64,000 nucleotides of DNA from Gammaproteobacteria bacterium (lineage in GTDB: Bacteria > Pseudomonadota > Gammaproteobacteria > Xanthomonadales > SZUA-36), in contig JAJRRA010000054.1 in NCBI GenBank assembly GCA_024279945.1, forward strand, positions 1 through 64,000, written 5' to 3'. Position 1 is the stretch's first letter. Every line of letters starts with the position of its first letter. This document shows, piece after piece, positions 9,681-17,839 of the stretch. The position numbers and the translations under genes are program-made. The notes below the pieces were generated by a model. It searched no databases. It was given only the letters and a program-made list of their open reading frames with translations, and had not been told where the DNA came from.

Positions 9681-9728
9681 TGTCAGGGTCTGTAAGCACG
9701 TTAGTATCCCTAAAGGCTGAGCCATATT

Positions 9729-10232
9729 ATGTTACCAATCCCCGAATTTGTTCGTCCAATCGCTAAAAAACTGATTGGAATCCCAGGGCGCCTGGTTCCA
9801 TATGCCGCACAGAAACCGGTACTTTCCATGGTTCTGAATGAGGCCTTTCGTGAGCCTTTTCGACACGGCGAACTGGAATTTCTGGAGGGCGCCAAAATCA
9901 GGATCAAGGTAACAGACCTGTGCATAGACTGGCTGATCAGCGTGGGCGCCGATCGATTCGTCCCGGCAGACCGCAATCCGGAAGACGATGTATCCATCAG
10001 CGGCGAAAGCCTCGACTTTATTCTGCTGGCTACCCGTCAGGCCGATCCCGATACCCTGTTTTTTCAACGCCGGATCCGGATAGAGGGTGATACGGAGTTA
10101 GGGCTGGGGGTGAAAAACACCATGGACAGTATGGATTGGGACGATCTGCCGGCGCCTCTGCGCAAACTTCTGCAGGGCGTGGGTGTGATTATTGAAAAGC
10201 TGGAGCAGCGGGGCCATCCAAAAGAACCTTAA
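9729..10232 (+). CDS. ubiT: UbiT, SCP2-domain accessory factor for anaerobic ubiquinone synthesis
   Basis: The 167-residue protein has a short N-terminal segment (IPEFVRPIAKKLIGIPGRLVP) followed by an SCP2 sterol-carrier-like domain of the YhbT/UbiT type (residues about 40-130). UbiT binds lipids and is required with UbiU and UbiV for oxygen-independent ubiquinone synthesis, probably presenting hydrophobic intermediates. It is divergent from ubiU across the FNR-type promoter and precedes rquA by 179 bases on the same strand. The context makes the assignment strong. Confidence 0.92.
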   Translation: MLPIPEFVRPIAKKLIGIPGRLVPYAAQKPVLSMVLNEAFREPFRHGELEFLEGAKIRIKVTDLCIDWLISVGADRFVPADRNPEDDVSISGESLDFILLATRQADPDTLFFQRRIRIEGDTELGLGVKNTMDSMDWDDLPAPLRKLLQGVGVIIEKLEQRGHPKEP

Positions 10233-10271
10233 TTCTGCCTTGTGTCCCAAGCCCCTGCTGCTACACCATAG

Positions 10272-10285
10272 TTGATGCAGATCAT
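10272..10285 (+). promoter_or_regulatory. FNR-like box upstream of rquA
   Basis: TTGAT-GCAG-ATCAT matches the FNR consensus at 9 of 10 positions. A weak -10-like TAGAGT (10308-10313) lies 32 bases from its centre, close to the spacing seen at the ubiU/ubiT promoter. This suggests that rquA has its own anaerobically activated promoter. Confidence 0.55.
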
Positions 10286-10411
10286 TGTTGCCCACACCCC
10301 CCCCGGATAGAGTTCATCAAACAACAATTATTCGCCGTCACGGCCGAATGAGCCTGGCGGCGTTTTCTGGAAACCAGCATACGATTATGCGTCTCGACCG
10401 AGGGTAAAACC

Positions 10412-11182
10412 ATGGATGATGTTGCACGGCCAATCGAATCAGCCCAGTCTCTTCATGTGGAAGCCATGCCGGGGATTACAACCATAAAGTCTCCGGTGTC
10501 GTTGGTGCCGCCTACCACTGCACCGGAAATTCCGGACTATCTGCAGGAAACCTATTACTGGGCTTACCTCAACCCCCGAAATGTGAAGCTTCTTGATCGT
10601 GACATCGTGGTCAGAACGGTGCTTTGGCATCAGCATATGCGCTTGCAGAGACTCGCTTTTGCCGAAATTGAGCCTGGCCAGAGTGTTTTGCAGTCAACTT
10701 GTGTCTACGGCAGCTTTTCTGCAAATCTGGCAGAGTATCTTGGCCCGGACGGTAAGCTGGATGTTGTCGATGTCGCCAAGGTGCAGGTGGACAACGCGCG
10801 GATCAAGCTCAAGGATTATCCACAGATTTCAATTCACCACGCCAACGTGATGCAATTGGATGACAAACCGTTTGATGTCGTGCTGTGTTATTTCCTGTTG
10901 CATGAACTACCCGATGAAGACAAGTACAAGGCAACCAACGTACTCCTGGACAAGGTCAGGCCGGGCGGAAAAGTAGTCTTTGTCGACTATCACAAACCCG
11001 TTTGGTGGCATCCGATCAAGCCCATCACCAGCCTGGTCTTCGATACGCTCGAGCCTTTTGCAAAAGGATTGTGGCGCAGGGAGATCAGGGAATTCGCGGA
11101 CAAGCCTGAACGCTTTAGCTGGAGCAAAGAACCCTGTTTCGGCAAGTTATTCCAGAAGGTTGTCGCTACGCGTCTCGACTAA
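10412..11182 (+). CDS. rquA: RquA, rhodoquinone biosynthesis methyltransferase-like enzyme
   Basis: RquA converts ubiquinone to rhodoquinone, the low-potential quinone used by fumarate reductase during anaerobic respiration. The 256-residue protein has a Rossmann SAM-binding fold in which the usual glycine-rich motif I is replaced by CVYGSFSANLAEYL, followed by LDVVDVAKVQVDNARIKL, then FFLLHE-like FLLHELPDE and VVFVDYHKPVWWHP. The VYG motif I, the DVVD segment and the DYHKP block are as I recall for RquA and unlike UbiE or UbiG. A leader of about 45 residues precedes IPDYLQETYYWAYLNPRNV, which is also RquA-like. The neighbourhood (ubiT, ubiU, ubiV, ubiD) strongly supports a quinone role. ATG 10412 is preceded by GAGGG. 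Confidence 0.88.
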   Translation: MDDVARPIESAQSLHVEAMPGITTIKSPVSLVPPTTAPEIPDYLQETYYWAYLNPRNVKLLDRDIVVRTVLWHQHMRLQRLAFAEIEPGQSVLQSTCVYGSFSANLAEYLGPDGKLDVVDVAKVQVDNARIKLKDYPQISIHHANVMQLDDKPFDVVLCYFLLHELPDEDKYKATNVLLDKVRPGGKVVFVDYHKPVWWHPIKPITSLVFDTLEPFAKGLWRREIREFADKPERFSWSKEPCFGKLFQKVVATRLD

Positions 11183-11190
11183 ACCACGGT

Positions 11191-11946
11191 TTATTCCGGT
11201 TTGCGGAATTTCAAGGTGAAACGGTCCGTATTGCCGGTGACGGTTTTGCGGCCGACCTCGTAACGCAGTTCATCATCCGGGCGGAAGTGGAGCGTGGCAT
11301 AGTCCTCCAGTTCAAAACCGGCGGCCTGGATTTCCTTGATGGCCAGAACCGGATCTATACGCCGGACATTTTCAACATTATCCGCTTCCATGTGGCGGCG
11401 GGTGTGGTCTACCACGGCGTAAACTCCCCCGGGCCTGAGTGCTTCAAACGCCGCCTTGTTCATAGCCGCGCGGCCTTCTGCTGCAAAATTGTGGTAGTTG
11501 CGAAAAGTCAGCACCATGTCGGCATCTTGCACGCCCAGACCATCCATTTCCAGCGCATAGAAACGGGAGCCTTCCGGCCGATATATTTTTGCATCCCGGG
11601 CCGAGATCCTGATGTTTTCAAACCCCACTTTGCCGACCAGGGATCGCTCTATTCCACCGGTTCCCAACGCGGCAATGTACTCTCCTTTTTCCGCCATGAC
11701 CGGCGCCAGCAAGCGGGTGTACCAGCCCCCGCCCGGCATCAGTTCAACAATGCGCATGTCATCGCGTAAACCGAAAAACCGCAGGGTTTCCACCGGCATG
11801 CGGTTATGATCACGCTTCAGTTCACGTTCGCTACGCAGATCAGAAGCCATGGCCGCCTTCAATTTTGCCCCCACTGCGTCAAAATCATCGGCTGCTGCCG
11901 TACTGCACAGCAGGGCAGTGAGTAGAATCAACAAGTATTTCTTCAT
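11191..11946 (-). CDS. Exported class I SAM-dependent methyltransferase-like protein
   Basis: The 251-residue protein starts with a Sec signal peptide (MKKYLLILLTALLCSTAAADD, cleavage after TAAA), followed by a Rossmann methyltransferase-like domain: VELMPGGGWYTRLLAPV as motif I, then DMVLTFRNYHNF and LRPGGVYAVVDH. It belongs to the COG4798-type predicted methyltransferases often found with signal peptides in proteobacteria. SAM is not expected in the periplasm, so the physiological substrate and even the cofactor are unclear. It ends 8 bases from rquA, convergently. Confidence 0.8.
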   Translation of the reverse strand: MKKYLLILLTALLCSTAAADDFDAVGAKLKAAMASDLRSERELKRDHNRMPVETLRFFGLRDDMRIVELMPGGGWYTRLLAPVMAEKGEYIAALGTGGIERSLVGKVGFENIRISARDAKIYRPEGSRFYALEMDGLGVQDADMVLTFRNYHNFAAEGRAAMNKAAFEALRPGGVYAVVDHTRRHMEADNVENVRRIDPVLAIKEIQAAGFELEDYATLHFRPDDELRYEVGRKTVTGNTDRFTLKFRKPE

Positions 11947-11978
11947 GAATTTTCCTTTAAAGAAAAATGATCAGCAGC

Positions 11979-13157
11979 TTATCCCAGTACTCCGGACGCT
12001 GCCAGTTGCTTTATATCTTTTTCGCTCATTCCCAGCCCAGACAGTATCTCTGTATTGTGTTCACCGGGCGAGACACCACTGAAGTCGTAACGGGCCCGGG
12101 CGGCAGAGAATTTGATCGGGTTGGAGATTTGGCGTTGCACAGTGCCTTCCGGCATGGGGACATCGGTCATCATGCCCCGGGCGACAAGTTGTTCGTTTTC
12201 AGTCGCTTCCGCAAAGCTCAGGACCGGTTCAACACAGGCGTCCTTTTCGGCGAATATTTCGCACCATTGCGCCTGGGTTTTCTGTTTAAACAGTCTTTCC
12301 AGTTCGGCTCTGAACTGCCGGATGCTGTCCTTCTCCTGACGTCTGCCCAGTACCAGCAATGCTTCGCCACCGAGCGTCAGGCACAGCACGCGAAAAAAAT
12401 GTGGTTCAAGGCTGCCGACAGACATATAGCGTCCATCTGAGGTCTCGTAATAGTCGTAAAAACTACCACCATTCAGCAGCATTTCACCGGAGTGGGGCTC
12501 TTCATTGGCAGCCAGGTAATTACAGCCGAATAACACATTCAGAGAAAAGGCCGCATCGGTCATACTGATGTCTACATGCTGCCCTTCACCGGATACCGTA
12601 CGGTGATTTACGGCGGCCAGAATACCGATCACGCTGTGCAATGAGCCGCCGGCCAGGTCGGCAATCGGCACCCCCATAATCGGAGTGCGTTCGGCCTTCC
12701 GCCCGGCATAGCCGTTCAGGCCGGCAATCGACAGGTAGTTGTTGTCGTGGCCGGCTCGCTCCCGGTAGGGGCCGGTCTGACCATAACCACTGATTGAACA
12801 GTAGATAACAGATGGATTGATCTCGCTTAGCTGTGGGTATCCCACACCCAGGCGTTCCATTACCCCGGGGCGAAACTGCTCCACTACGATGTCGTAGTCC
12901 GCGACCAGCGAGTTTATGATTTCTACCGCTTCGGCCTGCTTCAGGTTCAGCGTCAGTGACTTCTTGTTGCGATTCAGTGCGGAGTGGATGACGCTGACGC
13001 CATTGACCCGGGGCTCCATGTTACGCACCAGATCAGGCCGGGTCGCTGATTCAACATGGATGACCTCGGCTCCCAGGTCAGCCAGCATCAAGGTGGCGAA
13101 CGGCCCGGGAAGCAGGGTAGAAAAATCGAGGATTTTCAGGTTGGACAGCACGCCCAT
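11979..13157 (-). CDS. Class III CoA-transferase (CaiB/BaiF/AMACR-like)
   Basis: The protein of about 392 residues begins with LKILDFSTLLPGPFATLMLADLGAEVIHVE, the family's N-terminal signature (shown here in 20-residue part LLPGPFATLMLADLGAEVIH). It contains RAGHDNNYLSIAGL, matching the AMACR-type His motif, and a PIADLAGGS Asp region where family III CoA-transferases place the catalytic aspartate. It may move CoA between carboxylic acids or epimerise 2-methylacyl-CoAs. ATG 13157 follows AGGAGG; a TTG one codon earlier is possible. It lies downstream of fabA-fabB on the same strand, perhaps co-transcribed. Confidence 0.85.
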   Translation of the reverse strand: MGVLSNLKILDFSTLLPGPFATLMLADLGAEVIHVESATRPDLVRNMEPRVNGVSVIHSALNRNKKSLTLNLKQAEAVEIINSLVADYDIVVEQFRPGVMERLGVGYPQLSEINPSVIYCSISGYGQTGPYRERAGHDNNYLSIAGLNGYAGRKAERTPIMGVPIADLAGGSLHSVIGILAAVNHRTVSGEGQHVDISMTDAAFSLNVLFGCNYLAANEEPHSGEMLLNGGSFYDYYETSDGRYMSVGSLEPHFFRVLCLTLGGEALLVLGRRQEKDSIRQFRAELERLFKQKTQAQWCEIFAEKDACVEPVLSFAEATENEQLVARGMMTDVPMPEGTVQRQISNPIKFSAARARYDFSGVSPGEHNTEILSGLGMSEKDIKQLAASGVLG

Positions 13158-13195
13158 CAAGCTACGCCTCCTTGGCGACCGGGCCCAACAGCGTA

Positions 13196-14416
13196 TTAGC
13201 CTGTCTCGAAGCGCCGGAACACGATGGAAGCATTGGTGCCGCCGAATCCGAAGTTGTTGCTCATCACGGTGTTCAGGCTGGTATTTTCTTTGCTCTCGGT
13301 CAAAACGGGCATACCCTCGGCCTTCGGGTCCAATTCTGAAATATTCGCCGAGCCGGCCATGAAATGGTTTTCAAGCATGAGAAGACAATGGATCGCCTCT
13401 TGTACGCCTGCCGTACCCAGAGAATGCCCACACAGAGACTTGCTTGAACTGAACGGAGGGACCTGTTTCTCGAATACTTCGCGCATGGCATCAAGTTCGG
13501 CGATATCCCCCACCGGTGTACTGGTGCCGTGAGTGTTGATGTAGTCAATGGGTGTATCGACAGTAGCCAGGGCCTGGCGCATGCAGCGCACGGCGCCTTC
13601 GCCGGAAGGCGCAACCATGTTGTCACCATCGGAGGTTGCGCCGTAGCCGATGATCTCGGCATAAATTTTTGCACCACGGGCCATAGCATGATCCAGTTCC
13701 TCCAGAACCAGCATACCGCCACCGGCTGCGATAACGAAGCCGTCGCGCCCGGTATCATAGGCGCGAGATGCAAGCGATGGCGTGTCGTTGTAACGGGATG
13801 AAAGAGCGCCCATGGCATCAAACATCATCGCCAGGGACCAGTGTTCTTCTTCACCGCCACCGGCAAAGATCAGGTCCTGTTTGCCCCACTGAATTTGCTC
13901 CATTGCAACACCAATACAGTGCGTGCTGGTGGCGCAGGCGGAGGTAACGGAATAGTTGAGACCGTGAATGCCGAAATGTGTGGCCAGGCAGGCGGAAACA
14001 GTGCTGCTCATGGTTTTGGGAACCACGTAGGGACCGACACGGCGCACACCTTTTTCCCGCAGCTTGTCAGCACCCAGGACGATGTTAGCGCTGGATGCCC
14101 CGCCTGATCCGGCAATTAAGCCGGTACGTTCGTTCGAGACCTGCTCATCGCTCAAGCCTGCATCCGCTATGGCGTTTTGCATGGCAATATAAGCATAAGC
14201 AGCGGCATCGCCCATGAATCGACGGACCTTGCGGTCAATGTGCTCACCGAGATCAATGTCGACGGATCCGCAGACATGGCTGCGTAAACCAATTTCCTTG
14301 AAGTCCTCGTTGAAGGTGATGCCTGACTTGCTCAAGCGCAATGACCCAAGCACGGATTCCGGGGAATTTCCGAGACAGGAAACGATACCCATACCGGTTA
14401 CAACTACGCGGCGCAT
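13196..14416 (-). CDS. fabB: 3-oxoacyl-[acyl-carrier-protein] synthase I, FabB
   Basis: The 406-residue thiolase-fold enzyme has the catalytic Cys at 161 (SACATS) and two catalytic His in [11 protein letters not shown] and GHSLGTAG. FabB extends acyl-ACP chains and, in gammaproteobacteria, is needed together with FabA for unsaturated fatty acid synthesis. It lies 10 bases downstream of fabA, the usual fabAB order, so the two are almost certainly one operon. Confidence 0.96.
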   Translation of the reverse strand: MRRVVVTGMGIVSCLGNSPESVLGSLRLSKSGITFNEDFKEIGLRSHVCGSVDIDLGEHIDRKVRRFMGDAAAYAYIAMQNAIADAGLSDEQVSNERTGLIAGSGGASSANIVLGADKLREKGVRRVGPYVVPKTMSSTVSACLATHFGIHGLNYSVTSACATSTHCIGVAMEQIQWGKQDLIFAGGGEEEHWSLAMMFDAMGALSSRYNDTPSLASRAYDTGRDGFVIAAGGGMLVLEELDHAMARGAKIYAEIIGYGATSDGDNMVAPSGEGAVRCMRQALATVDTPIDYINTHGTSTPVGDIAELDAMREVFEKQVPPFSSSKSLCGHSLGTAGVQEAIHCLLMLENHFMAGSANISELDPKAEGMPVLTESKENTSLNTVMSNNFGFGGTNASIVFRRFETG

Positions 14417-14426
14417 GTGATCTTCC

Positions 14427-14954
14427 TTAAAAATTATCGGTGGAAAGAAATAGCCTGACCTTTAAATCATTAGCCGTATAAATGGTTCGCCCGTCGACTG
14501 ACATGGTGCCGTCGGCAATGATCATGCTCAGTCTGCGCATGATCAATCTTTTAATATCCAGCTTATAAGTGACTTTTTTGGCGCTTGGCAGAACCTGACC
14601 CGTAAATTTTACATTTCCGGCCCCCAGCGCACGGCCTTTGCCCTTGCAGCCGGACCAGGAGAGGAAAAAACCACACAACTGCCACAGGGCATCCAGACCC
14701 AGGCAACCGGGCATGACCGGATCCTCAAAGAAATGAACACCAAAAAACCACAGGTCCGGCTTGATATCCAGTTCCGCGGTAAGATGCCCCTTGTCGTAAA
14801 GGCCGCCCTCCTTGCTGATTTCATTTATGCGGTCAAACATCAGCATGTTTCCAGTCGGCAGTTTTCCGGTTTCAGAACCAAATAAATCGCCCCTTCCACA
14901 CAGTTCCAGGTCGTGTCGGTTGTAGGCGTTTTTTCTGTTGTCCGGTTGGTCCAT
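14427..14954 (-). CDS. fabA: 3-hydroxyacyl-[ACP] dehydratase/isomerase FabA
   Basis: FabA dehydrates 3-hydroxydecanoyl-ACP and isomerises the trans-2 to the cis-3 double bond, starting unsaturated fatty acids. The hot-dog fold protein shows [20 protein letters not shown], containing the active-site His and the later Asp region (about residues 70-90). I chose ATG 14954, giving 175 residues as in E. coli FabA (172); the open frame extends to 15077 but the extra residues have no family similarity. It is followed directly by fabB. Confidence 0.95.
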   Translation of the reverse strand: MDQPDNRKNAYNRHDLELCGRGDLFGSETGKLPTGNMLMFDRINEISKEGGLYDKGHLTAELDIKPDLWFFGVHFFEDPVMPGCLGLDALWQLCGFFLSWSGCKGKGRALGAGNVKFTGQVLPSAKKVTYKLDIKRLIMRRLSMIIADGTMSVDGRTIYTANDLKVRLFLSTDNF

Positions 14955-15100
14955 TTGAATATCGTTCCCGTCAGGTGTCAGCGCCGAGTATGGGGGGATT
15001 ATACAGTCAAAAGCGGTGGTTTGGCGTTGAACTCGCAGATATGTCGATCCTGTTGTGGACAGCAGGACCTTTCCCATTCGGTTGGGTAAAGACCAGGCGT

Positions 15101-15137
15101 AAAAAAACCGCGACTGGTAAAGACCAGCCGCGGTTTT
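15101..15137 (-). terminator. Rho-independent terminator of the TonB-dependent receptor gene
   Basis: Reading the minus strand, AAAACCGCG and ACCAG-type inner arms pair across a 4-base loop (arms 15129-15137 and 15104-15112, with CTGGT/ACCAG inside and one mismatch), followed by seven T (complement of A run 15101-15107). It starts 12 bases after the receptor stop codon. Confidence 0.9.
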
Positions 15138-15148
15138 CCATAATCAGA

Positions 15149-17593
15149 TCAGAATTTCTGACCGAAGCGGATACCAAACGACCGTGGCCGGTTGGTTATC
15201 GTAGTCCAGGCATGTCCCGGCGGTCGTTGAAGATTCGCCAGGCCGCTACCATAACCCGGATCGGCGATATTGATTTGTGCCCGCTCATCGAACAGATTGT
15301 TGACATAAAAAGTGAGCGTCCAATTGTCCTTATCAATGCCCGCAAAGAGATTCACCAGGGTGTACGAATCCATCTGTTGTCTGGCGGGAACATTCAGCGT
15401 ATCCAGGTCATTCCAGCGTTTGCCGGTGTAGGCAACGGCAGCCTGGAAAAAGCTGGGCATGGAGCCAATATCAAAATTACTCCGCCAGATGCCGGTCAAC
15501 TGCCATTTTGGTACATAGGGCATGGGCGTGCCTTTCGGTGCATTTGCCGGGAGACCTGCTTCCTGCTCGGCCTGCCGGCGCCAGAAATCGGTCTGCAGCT
15601 TGGCATCGTTATAGGAGCCGGCAAAGGTCAATGTGTTGTTCTCATTCATTCCCCAGGCCAGATCCCATTCCACACCCTTGGTCTGGGAGTTACCCACATT
15701 CTGCACGATGGTCAGGTTGGAAACGGTGAAATCGAGGAAGCCAAACTGGAAGTTATCCCAGTCTACGATATAGGCTGCGCCGTTGAACCGAACGGCGCCA
15801 TCGGCCAGGGTCATCTTCCAGCCAAACTCGTAGTTGGTGACAAAATCAGGACTGTACTTGGGAATGTCAGGCACACGCGCGCGGTTTACGCCGCCGGCTC
15901 TGAAGCCTTCGGACCAGGTAACGTAAATCAATTTGTCGTCATCAATCCGGTATTCGAGATTGCCCTTGAAGGCCCAGTCGTTGCCCTTGGCCACATCATC
16001 CAGAATCCGGGTGTTGAAGCAGGGATACTGTGGCTCGCCACCTTCGTCTGCCGGTATCTGGACAAAATCACCGTCTATGTACTGACCGGTGCAATGTCGG
16101 AGAAAACCATTGAAACCGTAGAGGGAGTTTTCATACTCGAAATACCTGGCGCCGAAAGTACCGGAAAACTTGTCGGTGAAGTCGAAGGTCAGTTCACCAA
16201 AGGCGGCTTTGTCACGATCAACGCGGATCTGGTAGGTTTGCCACACCGTGTTGGCGCCCTGAACCACCGAGGTAGCGGAGGTTGAATCGGGCACGATCCA
16301 TTGCAAGTCGAAATTATGTTCCTGTCTCTGATAAAACAGGCCGGCAATCCAGCGCAGGCGTTGGTCCGGGGCGGACTGGAAGCGCAATTCATGGCTCTGG
16401 CGCACGAAATTGTTTTTGGCGTCTACGTATTGAGTTCCAACGGCGCACTCTCCGGCATCGTTGTAGTAAACACAATAGCCCGGAGCGTCATAGTAGTCGG
16501 GGTTGGTCAGGTAATAAGCCCAGTACTCGGTATAAGAACTGTAGTCATATTCGTAGTTCTGATCCCGGTTCAGATAGGCGCCGGCATAAACAACGTCGAT
16601 ATCTCCAATACTGCCGTTGAGGGTCAATGATGCCTGGTACCAGTCATCTTCACCGGTGGCCGGCCAGAGTCGGCCGGTTTGCAAATCACCAAAGAATTCC
16701 GGGTTATGGTCCCAGTAGCCTTTGTTGTCCGACGTCTGGTACATGATGCCCGGCGTGATTGACCAGTTGTCATTCAGGTCGATTTTCAGCAAAGCGCGCA
16801 TGCCTGCGGTCTGTACGGTGTTTTGGTTTTTGCCGACGAAAGCCGAGTTGTCAATCGTATGGGTTTGCGGTCCCGGGAAGGTCATGGTGGTGGGCACCTG
16901 ATCAATAAAGCCACCAACGTCTTTGTACCAGCCCACCAGCCTGATCGCAGCGCGATCACCCAGCGGTAAATTCCAGAATCCGTTCAGGTTATAACCGATA
17001 TCACCACTTTTTACGGTGTTGATTTCCACATCGTAGCCACCCTGGGTTTCACCCATGACCGGTTTGTTGGTGATAATGCGGATGGTGCCCGACTGGCTGC
17101 CCTGGCCATACAGCGTGCCTTGTGGACCGGCCAGTGTTTCAACCCGGGCAATATCGTACATGTGGATATCCAGAACCTGGTTGATCGTGGTCACCGGTTG
17201 CTCGTCCAGGTAATAACCGACACTGGGCATGGAAGCAGAGTGGTTGCCGTCGCCGCCACTGGCAATGCCACGCATGTAAACCTGGGCAAAACCGGAACCG
17301 CCCGGGCCGCCCTGAGAGGTATAGGAAACGGTCGGCAGGAAATCGATGAAGTCTCCGAAGGAGCGGACATTCAGATTTTCCAGTTGATCGTTGCCGAGCA
17401 CCTGGATTGAAACGGCCACATCCTGAAGATTCTGTTCACGTTTCTGCGCGGTGACGATCACTTCTTCAAGCAATGCTGAACTTTCGTCCTGAGCCTGAGC
17501 CGACACGGGCGCCACAACGGTAACGGCAACAACTGAACCTGCCAGAGCCATGGAAATTGATTTGGTCAATTGATTTCGCTTGAATACCTTCAT
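15149..17593 (-). CDS. TonB-dependent receptor
   Basis: This 814-residue outer-membrane receptor has a signal peptide ending near SAQAQDE, a TonB-box-proximal EEVIVTAQKREQNLQDV, a plug domain (to about residue 170, with ARVETLAGPQGTLYGQGSQS) and a 22-strand barrel ending in IRFGQKF with terminal Phe. It is expected to import a large or scarce ligand using TonB-ExbBD energy. AGGAG lies 6 bases before the ATG. It is divergent from the TPR-sulfotransferase gene and ends at a strong terminator. The ligand cannot be told from the sequence. Confidence 0.92.
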   Translation of the reverse strand: MKVFKRNQLTKSISMALAGSVVAVTVVAPVSAQAQDESSALLEEVIVTAQKREQNLQDVAVSIQVLGNDQLENLNVRSFGDFIDFLPTVSYTSQGGPGGSGFAQVYMRGIASGGDGNHSASMPSVGYYLDEQPVTTINQVLDIHMYDIARVETLAGPQGTLYGQGSQSGTIRIITNKPVMGETQGGYDVEINTVKSGDIGYNLNGFWNLPLGDRAAIRLVGWYKDVGGFIDQVPTTMTFPGPQTHTIDNSAFVGKNQNTVQTAGMRALLKIDLNDNWSITPGIMYQTSDNKGYWDHNPEFFGDLQTGRLWPATGEDDWYQASLTLNGSIGDIDVVYAGAYLNRDQNYEYDYSSYTEYWAYYLTNPDYYDAPGYCVYYNDAGECAVGTQYVDAKNNFVRQSHELRFQSAPDQRLRWIAGLFYQRQEHNFDLQWIVPDSTSATSVVQGANTVWQTYQIRVDRDKAAFGELTFDFTDKFSGTFGARYFEYENSLYGFNGFLRHCTGQYIDGDFVQIPADEGGEPQYPCFNTRILDDVAKGNDWAFKGNLEYRIDDDKLIYVTWSEGFRAGGVNRARVPDIPKYSPDFVTNYEFGWKMTLADGAVRFNGAAYIVDWDNFQFGFLDFTVSNLTIVQNVGNSQTKGVEWDLAWGMNENNTLTFAGSYNDAKLQTDFWRRQAEQEAGLPANAPKGTPMPYVPKWQLTGIWRSNFDIGSMPSFFQAAVAYTGKRWNDLDTLNVPARQQMDSYTLVNLFAGIDKDNWTLTFYVNNLFDERAQINIADPGYGSGLANLQRPPGHAWTTITNRPRSFGIRFGQKF

Positions 17594-17839
17594 TTGAAAC
17601 TCCTCAAATACGATTTTTAGTTATTTTCCCCGTAAACTGAAGCCTGCCTTGACTTCCTGCTTATTTCAACGCTTTTTCAACACTTGGATAACGGTATACT
17701 AACAGTTTGCTTACGAGAATTCCCTTGAGTCGCAAAAAACCAATACTGAGATGCCGGAAATGTGGCGAAACCTTATCTCTCGCACAATCCGTGATGACGC
17801 CCCATCGTGCCGAAGTCCTGCATGGTATCCCCCCTTTCT

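Noticed and set aside
14975-16285. 436-residue plus-strand open frame
   Set aside because: It lies antisense to the TonB-dependent receptor and to the fabA upstream region; no recognisable domain.
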